Assembly (NCBI GenBank): GCA_011390055.1
Contig: JAABTC010000114.1
Coordinates: 1-6,307, forward strand
DNA: 6,307 nucleotides
Source: Burkholderiales bacterium
Lineage (GTDB): Bacteria > Pseudomonadota > Gammaproteobacteria > Burkholderiales > Burkholderiaceae_C
Reading direction: 5' to 3'
The position numbers and the translations under genes are program-made. Below, piece after piece: positions 1-5,043 of this stretch. Position 1 is the stretch's first letter; each line of letters begins with the position of its first letter. The notes below the pieces were generated by a model, which was not told where the DNA came from, did no database searches, and saw only the letters and a list, made by a program, of their open reading frames with translations.

Positions 1-1223
1 ATGTACTTCCCGACCAGGTCGCTGTTGATGCGCGCGACGAAGTCGTCGGGGTTGAACTCGATGTCGTCGACCCGGGCGTTGAGCTTGGCCGCGATGTAGT
101 AGCGCAGCCACTCGGCATCCAGGCCGACTTCGAGGTAGCGCAGCGGTGACAGCCCGGTGCCGCGGCTCTTGCTCATCTTGTCGCCGCCCAGCGTGATGAA
201 ACCGTGCACGAAGATCTTGTCGGGCGTCTTGCGGCCGCTGAAATGCAGCATCGCCGGCCAGAACAGCGTGTGGAAATAGCTGATGTCCTTGCCGATGAAA
301 TGGATCTGCTCGACCGCCGGATCGGCCATGAAGGCGTCGAACGAACGGGGCTCGCCTGCGGCCCGGGGCCCGCCCTTGTCGAACCAGTTCTTCAACGAGG
401 CCAGGTAGCCGACCGGCGCATCGAGCCACACGTAGAAGTACTTGTCCTCGGTGTCGGGAATGCGGATGCCGAAGTAGGGCGCGTCGCGGCTGATGTCCCA
501 GTCGGCCAACGTGACGTGGCCGTTGTCGTCGGCGGCGAACCATTCGCGGATCTTGTTCAGCACCTCGGGCTGCAGGCGGCCGGGCTCGTTGGTCCACTGT
601 TGCAGAAAGTCGACGCAGCGCTGCGAGCTGAGCTGGAAGAAGTGATGTGCGCTCGACTTCATCACCGGTGCGGCGCCCGACAGGGCCGAGTACGGGTTCT
701 TCAGCTCGGTGGGCGAGTAGACGGCGCCGCAGACCTCGCACGAGTCGCCGTACTGGTCCTTCGCGCCGCACTTCGGGCATTCGCCCTTGATGTAGCGGTC
801 GGGCAGGAACATCGACTTGACCGGGTCGAAGAACTGCTCGATCGTGCGTTCGGCGATCAGCCCCTGTTTTCTCAGCGCGCAGTAGATCTCCTGCGCGAGC
901 TGGTGGTTCTCGGGGCCGTCGGTCGAGTGCCAGTTGTCGAAGCCGATGTGAAAGCCGTCGAGGTAGGGCTTGCGCCCGGCGGCGATCTCGGCCACGAAGG
1001 CCTGCGGCGACTTGCCGGCCTTCTCCGCCGCGATCATGATCGGTGCGCCGTGGGCGTCATCCGCACAAACGAAGTGCACCTCCACACGCGAGCCATCCTC
1101 GCTCACCTGCATGCGCTGGTAGCGCACCCAGATGTCGGCCTGGATGTACTCCATCATGTGGCCGATGTGAAAGGGCGCGTTGGCGTAGGGCAGGGCGGTG
1201 GTGACGAAGAGCTTGCGCGGCAT
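1..1223 (-). CDS. metG: Methionyl-tRNA synthetase, N-terminal 407 residues (cut by left edge)
   Basis: Class I aminoacyl-tRNA synthetase that charges tRNA-Met with methionine in the cytoplasm, using ATP; it is essential for translation. The protein begins MPRKLFVTTALPYANAPF. It carries the ATP-binding HIGH signature at residues 19-22, the ADDAHG segment near residues 54-59, a CPxCG zinc knuckle with Cys149, Cys152, Cys162 and Cys165, a DAPVGY segment in the catalytic core, and KMSKS at residues 349-353 (positions 165-179). This zinc-knuckle pattern is that of the E. coli-type enzyme, which is about 680 residues long, so roughly 60% of the gene is here. The anticodon-binding domain and any C-terminal dimerisation domain lie outside. 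The ATG at 1221-1223 gives the expected conserved N-terminus; upstream only a weak GGAA (1236-1239) is visible as a ribosome site. One oddity is a short insertion at residues 39-48. The gene diverges from the plus-strand operon. Confidence 0.98.
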   Translation of the reverse strand, partial: MPRKLFVTTALPYANAPFHIGHMMEYIQADIWVRYQRMQVSEDGSRVEVHFVCADDAHGAPIMIAAEKAGKSPQAFVAEIAAGRKPYLDGFHIGFDNWHSTDGPENHQLAQEIYCALRKQGLIAERTIEQFFDPVKSMFLPDRYIKGECPKCGAKDQYGDSCEVCGAVYSPTELKNPYSALSGAAPVMKSSAHHFFQLSSQRCVDFLQQWTNEPGRLQPEVLNKIREWFAADDNGHVTLADWDISRDAPYFGIRIPDTEDKYFYVWLDAPVGYLASLKNWFDKGGPRAAGEPRSFDAFMADPAVEQIHFIGKDISYFHTLFWPAMLHFSGRKTPDKIFVHGFITLGGDKMSKSRGTGLSPLRYLEVGLDAEWLRYYIAAKLNARVDDIEFNPDDFVARINSDLVGKY

Positions 1224-1309
1224 GGCGTGAGTTAATTCCGCATCGGGCGAGCGGCGGTCGATTGTAAGGAGGGGGGGGCCTTATCATCGCGCCCGCCCCA
1301 ACGTCCGCC
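1224..1309. promoter_or_regulatory. Divergent intergenic region with G8 tract and candidate promoters
   Basis: The only non-coding stretch in the window. It must hold at least part of the start signals for metG (leftward) and for the five-gene operon (rightward). Plus strand: TTGTAA at 1262-1267 and TATCAT at 1282-1287 resemble -35 and -10 hexamers, but the spacer is only 14 bases and contains a run of eight G (1271-1278). Minus strand: TACAAT (1266 down to 1261) resembles a -10 for metG with no good -35. A perfect AAGGAGG sits at 1266-1272, with no ATG, GTG or TTG at a normal distance downstream. All promoter assignments are by eye and weak. No clear operator palindrome was seen. Confidence 0.4.
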
Positions 1310-1690
1310 ATGTCTTCCATCCTCATCATCGAAGACGACGCGAGCATCGCCGCCCTGCTGCGTTTCATGGTCGAGCGCGAGGGGCACCGTGTCGAGATGC
1401 TCGCCGACGGCGCGGCCGCCCAGCGCCACATCCTGACGGCTGCGCCGCCCGACCTCGTGTTGCTGGACGCGATGCTGCCGTACCACGACGGGCTGGCGCT
1501 GCTCACCGACATGAGGGCGCTCGAGCGATGGAGGGGGATTCCGGTGATCATGCTGACAGCCAAGTCGCTCGAACGCGACATCGTGCGCGCCCTCGAAGCG
1601 GGCGCGAGCGACTACGTCCTGAAGCCGTTCCAGCCGCAGGAACTGATGGCCCGGGTGCGCCGCCTGCTCGCCACCGGAGCGCGGCGTTGA
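1310..1690 (+). CDS. Single-domain (receiver-only) response regulator
   Basis: A CheY-like phosphoacceptor protein of 126 residues, consisting of one receiver domain with no DNA-binding or enzymatic output domain. All the active-site positions are present: the acidic pair Glu8-Asp9 in ILIIEDD, the phosphorylated Asp53 in DLVLLDAMLP, Thr83 in VIMLTA, and Lys105 in the YVLKPF signature. The overall look is that of the OmpR/PhoB receiver class rather than CheY itself. The ATG at 1310 puts the first beta strand directly at the N-terminus as expected, though no good ribosome site precedes it. It is the first gene of the operon, and its TGA overlaps the TTG start of the next gene. The likely phosphodonor is the histidine kinase four genes downstream (inference from the shared operon). 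Without an output domain it presumably acts by protein contact, perhaps on the synthase or the HEAT protein, or as a relay intermediate. Confidence 0.94.
   Translation: MSSILIIEDDASIAALLRFMVEREGHRVEMLADGAAAQRHILTAAPPDLVLLDAMLPYHDGLALLTDMRALERWRGIPVIMLTAKSLERDIVRALEAGASDYVLKPFQPQELMARVRRLLATGARR
1676..1679 (+). promoter_or_regulatory. Ribosome binding site GGAG supporting the TTG start at 1687
   Basis: GGAG lies 7 bases upstream of the TTG at 1687-1689, inside the last codons of the response regulator gene. It is the best-placed Shine-Dalgarno-like element for the outer-membrane protein gene. It supports the TTG over the later in-frame ATG at 1762, which would delete most of the signal peptide. 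The TTGA overlap with the upstream stop suggests translational coupling. Confidence 0.55.
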
Positions 1691-2577
1691 GCCGCCGCGC
1701 AGGGCGGTCCCTCTTTCATTGCCTGGCGCGCCTGCGCCACCCCGCGGCCCTCCTGGCCGCGATGGGCGGGGCTTGCTGCGTTTCGCTGGCCCAGACCCCG
1801 GCCGATGCCGGTGCGCCGTCCGGCACGCCCTGGCAGGTCGAGGTGGGTGCCGGGGCGGACCATCTTTCAGGCGGGACAGCTGGCTGGCGCCAGGTCGATC
1901 TGGCGCTGCGCCACCGCTTTGCTCCGCGCAGCCTGGTCGAGCTGGCCGTGCGCGGCGCACGGCGCGGCGGCGCCGACGACATCGAGCTGGCGGGTCTGCT
2001 CACGCTGCCGCTGGGCGGGATCTGGCAGGGCACCCTCGTTGCCAGCGCCAGCCCCAGCCACGAAGCGCTGCCGCGCCACGTGGCGCGCCTCGAACTGGCG
2101 CGTTCGTTCGACGGCGGTTGGGTGGCCAGCGTCCATCTGGCTCGGCGCCGGTTCGAAGTCGGCCCAGTCGACAGCGCCATCACGCAAGTCGGCGTGGCCA
2201 TGGAGCGCTACGTTGGCGCCTGGCGCGGCGCCGTTGCCGTCGGCAGCACGAGGCTCGGGGGTGGCGGGCACGCCGCCAACCTGCGCCTGCAGCTTGATCG
2301 CAGTTTCGCTGCCGAACGCGGTCGCATCGGCCTCATCGTTGCGCGCGGTCGCGAACTCGAAGGTGTGCCCGCCACGTTGGCGGCGCCCAGCGACGTGATC
2401 GAGCAGCAGGTCCGCACGCTGGCGCTGGTCGGGACCTTGCCGCTGGCCGACCGCTGGGCCCTGACGGGCGAAGCCAGCCATGTGCGCAACAGCGACCTGC
2501 GCCGACGCAGCGGCCTGCCGGCGGGCGCGCCAGTCCAGCGCAGCGGGGCACGGCTCGGTGTTCGATTCGATTTCTGA
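1687..2577 (+). CDS. YaiO-family outer-membrane beta-barrel protein
   Basis: A predicted 296-residue outer-membrane protein. With the TTG start, the N-terminus is basic (SRRAGRS.., Arg15, Arg17), followed by a hydrophobic stretch at residues 20-35 and a signal peptidase-like site after VSLA (cleavage between Ala35 and Gln36). The mature part is made of short alternating amphipathic strands, for example WQVEVGAGADHL, VARLELARSF and SGARLGVRFDF, and it ends in the aromatic Phe typical of barrels inserted by the Bam machinery. The order of segments resembles the YaiO family: a strand pair ending in RHRF, a central TQVGVAMERYVGAW segment, then a GLIVARGRE segment and the final strand. YaiO-type barrels are often encoded beside glycosyltransferases and have been proposed to help polysaccharide reach the cell surface. 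No TPR domain precedes the barrel. The TTG overlaps the regulator's stop codon (TTGA). The GTG of the next gene lies inside this one. The family call is by pattern; a different small barrel family is the alternative. Confidence 0.72.
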   Translation: MSRRAGRSLFHCLARLRHPAALLAAMGGACCVSLAQTPADAGAPSGTPWQVEVGAGADHLSGGTAGWRQVDLALRHRFAPRSLVELAVRGARRGGADDIELAGLLTLPLGGIWQGTLVASASPSHEALPRHVARLELARSFDGGWVASVHLARRRFEVGPVDSAITQVGVAMERYVGAWRGAVAVGSTRLGGGGHAANLRLQLDRSFAAERGRIGLIVARGRELEGVPATLAAPSDVIEQQVRTLALVGTLPLADRWALTGEASHVRNSDLRRRSGLPAGAPVQRSGARLGVRFDF

Positions 2578-3628
2578 CCCGGCGCTGCGACTGGCCGCAG
2601 GGGTCGGCCTGACCGCGCTCGCCCTCACCGGCGCGATGGCGCTGGCGGTGGTCGGCATGCGCGTGCATGCGGTACTTGGCCAGCGCCGGCACGAGCGTGC
2701 GGTGCAACGCTGGCGGCCACTGCTGGTGCAGGTGGCGGCGGGTGACGACTGCACGCCACCGGCCCTCCTGCGTCGCGACCAAGTCCCCGTGCTGCTGCTG
2801 TGGAACCAGATGCAGGAGAGCCTGCGCGGGGCAGCGCACCAGCGGCTGAACGACTTCGGTGAGCGCATCGGCCTGTACGCGCTGGCGCGGCGCCTGGAAG
2901 GGCAATCGGCGGTTGCGTCGCGGGTGCTCGGCGATGCGGCCCTCGGCCATTTTGCCAAGTTCGCCGACTGGGCGCGACTCGAGGACGGCATGCACGAGAT
3001 CGGCACGCCCGCCAGCCTCGCCGCAGCGCGCGCGTTGATGCGCATCGACGCGGCGTCGGCTGCCGAAAGTGTGTTCGAGCGTTACCTGAAAAACAGCGAC
3101 TGGCCGGCGCCGCGGGTGGGCACCCTGCTGCGCGAGTCGCCGCACGAGGCCATCGCCGGGCCGCTGACACGGCGCCTGATGGCGGGCAAGCTGTACGACC
3201 GGCTGCGCCTGTTGCCGCTGCTGCGTTTTGCCGAGGTGCCCAACATCGACAGCGTGCTCGACCGTCTGGTCCGGACGAGCCAGGAGCCGCAGGTGCTTTC
3301 GATCGCGATGCGCCAGCTGCAGGGGCCCGGGGCGCTGGCCGACGTGCGCCGCCTGGCCGGGCACGCCGACCCGTTGGTGCGCTCGGCCGCGGCCCAGGCC
3401 CTCGGTCGCATCGGCAACGCCGCCGACCAGAACCGGCTGATCGACCTGATGGCCGACGCCAACTGGTGGGTTCGCTACCGCGCCGCACAGTCGCTCGTCG
3501 GCATGCCGCGCATGGAGGCCGACGACATCATTCAGCTGCGCCGACTCATCTCGGACCGGTTTGCGCGCGACATCCTCGACCAGGTGATGGGTGAGCGCAG
3601 CCTTGCGGCGCAAGCCCTCGCGGCATGA
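2558..3628 (+). CDS. Membrane-anchored HEAT-repeat protein
   Basis: A predicted 356-residue protein with one N-terminal transmembrane helix (about residues 12-33) followed by a helical domain. Directly after the helix comes a strongly basic segment (MRVHAVLGQRRHER), so by the positive-inside rule the large C-terminal domain should face the cytoplasm. Two clear HEAT/PBS-lyase-type repeats are visible at about residues 262-320, with the DPLVRSAAAQALGRIG and ANWWVRYRAAQSLVGM motifs. The region from about residue 75 to 260 looks like more degenerate helical repeats. HEAT repeats are protein-binding scaffolds with no catalytic role, so a partner in the operon is likely, most simply the glycosyltransferase. 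Start choice: GTG at 2558, 9 bases after a GGGG, overlapping the upstream stop by 20 bases. An ATG at 2480 would add a low-complexity tail read from the neighbour's shadow frame, and the ATG at 2636 would cut the membrane helix. The TGA overlaps the next ATG (ATGA). The exact function is unknown. Confidence 0.82.
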   Translation: MFDSISDPALRLAAGVGLTALALTGAMALAVVGMRVHAVLGQRRHERAVQRWRPLLVQVAAGDDCTPPALLRRDQVPVLLLWNQMQESLRGAAHQRLNDFGERIGLYALARRLEGQSAVASRVLGDAALGHFAKFADWARLEDGMHEIGTPASLAAARALMRIDAASAAESVFERYLKNSDWPAPRVGTLLRESPHEAIAGPLTRRLMAGKLYDRLRLLPLLRFAEVPNIDSVLDRLVRTSQEPQVLSIAMRQLQGPGALADVRRLAGHADPLVRSAAAQALGRIGNAADQNRLIDLMADANWWVRYRAAQSLVGMPRMEADDIIQLRRLISDRFARDILDQVMGERSLAAQALAA

Positions 3629-5043
3629 GCACCTTGCCGCTCTGGGCCCAGGTGCTGACCTGGCTGTTCCTGGCCTACTTCGTCGGCATCAACCTGGTGT
3701 ACCTGATGCTCAACCTGATCGCGCTGCGCGCGGTGCAGCGCGACCGTGCGGTGCGCACGCTGGCCACGTTGCCGGCCTACACCGCCGGCATGGAGCCTGG
3801 GGTCTCGATCTGCATCCCGGCCTACAACGAGGAAGCGACGATCGCCGAGTCGGTGCGTTCGATGCTGCAGATCGACTACCCCGACTTCGAGGTCATCGTC
3901 GTCAACGACGGCTCGAAGGACCGCACGATCGAGGTCCTGAGAAGCGAGTTCGGGCTGCAGCCCTTCCAGCAGGCCTACCGGCGCACGCTGCCGGTGAAAC
4001 CCCTGCGCAGCATCTACCGCAGCCCGCAGCATCCGCAGCTGCTGGTCATCGACAAGGACAACGGCGGCAAGGCGGATGCCGTCAATGCCGCAATCAATGC
4101 CGCTCGTCACGGCCTGCTGTGCGTTGTCGATGCCGACTCGGTGCTCGAACGAGACAGCCTCAAGCGCGTGGTTCGGCCTTTCATCGAAGATCCGCTGACC
4201 GTGGCTTGCGGTGGCACGGTGCGCATCTCCAACGGCTGCCACATCTCGCGCGGCTACCTCGAACGGGTCGACGTGGCGCCGAACTGGTTCGCGCGCATCC
4301 AGATCCTGGAGTACCTGCGCGGCTTCCACAGCGGCCGCATTGGCTGGGCGCCGTTGAATGCGCTGTTGGTCATCTCGGGCGCCTTCGGCGTGTTCCGTCG
4401 TATGACCTTGGTCGAGGCCGGAGGCTATTCGGTCGACACCATCGGCGAAGACATGGAGCTGACGATGCGGCTGCACCGCATCCACCGCATGGCCGGTCGC
4501 GACTACCGCATCGCCTTCGTGCCCGAGGCGGTGTGCTGGACCGAGGCGCCCGAGTCGCTGGCGGTGCTGCGCAGCCAGCGCACGCGCTGGCAACGCGGCC
4601 TGATGGAAAGCCTGTGGAGGCACCGCAGCCTGTTTTTCCATCGGAAAGCGGGCGCGGTGGGCTGGCTGGCCTGCCCGTCGATGCTGCTGATCGAGGGCCT
4701 GGGCCCGCTGGTCGAGTTGGTCGGCTATCTCGTGATGACGGCGTTCATCGTGTTCGACCTGATCGCCTGGCCGGCCTTCGGCGCGTTCCTGCTGTTGGCC
4801 TTCGGCAGCGGGTTGATGCTTTCAGCCAGCGCGCTGCTGCTCGAGGAGATGGCCTTCCGCACCTACCCGCGCCCGCGCCACCTGGCCGTGCTGCTGCTGG
4901 CGATGGTGGTCGAGAACCTCGGCTACCGGCAGCTCACCGTGTGGTGGCGCACCGTGGGCCTCGTCAAGTGGCTGACGGGCCAGAAGCAGCGCTGGGGCGA
5001 GATGCACCGTCTGGGCGTGCGCGGGGCCGGGCCGCGTCCGTGA
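3625..5043 (+). CDS. Family 2 glycosyltransferase, processive polysaccharide synthase type
   Basis: A predicted inner-membrane synthase of 472 residues that would transfer sugars from a nucleotide-sugar donor to a growing glycan and possibly move it across the membrane. It has an N-terminal membrane helix at about residues 6-36, then a GT2 GT-A catalytic domain: ICIPAYNEE (62-70), VVNDGSKD (92-99), the K-D-N-G-G-K-A-D stretch (144-151), the DxD metal/nucleotide site Asp169-Ala-Asp171, SGAFGVFRR (251-259), the catalytic GED motif (Gly274-Asp276) and QRTRW (318-322), the Q/RxxRW acceptor motif of processive synthases. Three further hydrophobic segments follow at about 352-382, 384-406 and 416-436. 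This plan matches PgaC, NodC, hyaluronan synthase and YaiP-like enzymes. The polymer cannot be named from sequence. No PilZ domain is attached, and no PgaD-like partner is visible. The ATG overlaps the HEAT gene's stop (ATGA), and the TGA overlaps the kinase start (TGATG). Neither start has an obvious ribosome site, which fits translational coupling. Confidence 0.95.
   Translation: MSTLPLWAQVLTWLFLAYFVGINLVYLMLNLIALRAVQRDRAVRTLATLPAYTAGMEPGVSICIPAYNEEATIAESVRSMLQIDYPDFEVIVVNDGSKDRTIEVLRSEFGLQPFQQAYRRTLPVKPLRSIYRSPQHPQLLVIDKDNGGKADAVNAAINAARHGLLCVVDADSVLERDSLKRVVRPFIEDPLTVACGGTVRISNGCHISRGYLERVDVAPNWFARIQILEYLRGFHSGRIGWAPLNALLVISGAFGVFRRMTLVEAGGYSVDTIGEDMELTMRLHRIHRMAGRDYRIAFVPEAVCWTEAPESLAVLRSQRTRWQRGLMESLWRHRSLFFHRKAGAVGWLACPSMLLIEGLGPLVELVGYLVMTAFIVFDLIAWPAFGAFLLLAFGSGLMLSASALLLEEMAFRTYPRPRHLAVLLLAMVVENLGYRQLTVWWRTVGLVKWLTGQKQRWGEMHRLGVRGAGPRP

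Noticed and set aside
204..1235. Long plus-strand open frame of 343 codons opposite metG
   Set aside because: It lies antisense to the clear MetRS coding sequence; its protein is rich in His, Val, Arg and Leu with no domain, typical of the complement of a GC-rich gene.
1283..1309. Non-canonical ATC start for the response regulator following AAGGAGG
   Set aside because: ATC initiation is extremely rare and the added nine residues would precede the first receiver strand without benefit; the ATG at 1310 fits the family.
1528..1686. Upstream extension of the outer-membrane protein to an ATG at 1528
   Set aside because: This would overlap the receiver domain by more than 160 bases and place about 53 non-secretory residues before the signal peptide; the TTG at 1687 explains all features better.
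2480..2557. ATG start at 2480 for the HEAT protein
   Set aside because: The added 26 residues are Cys/Ala/Arg-rich and read from the shadow frame of the barrel gene; the GTG at 2558 puts the membrane helix at the N-terminus with a small overlap.
2333..3613. 426-codon minus-strand open frame opposite the HEAT gene, plus similar minus-strand frames at 3532-4641 and 5145-6287
   Set aside because: They are antisense to genes with recognisable motifs and have compositions rich in His, Arg, Gln and Ala with no family features; they are shadows of high third-position GC.
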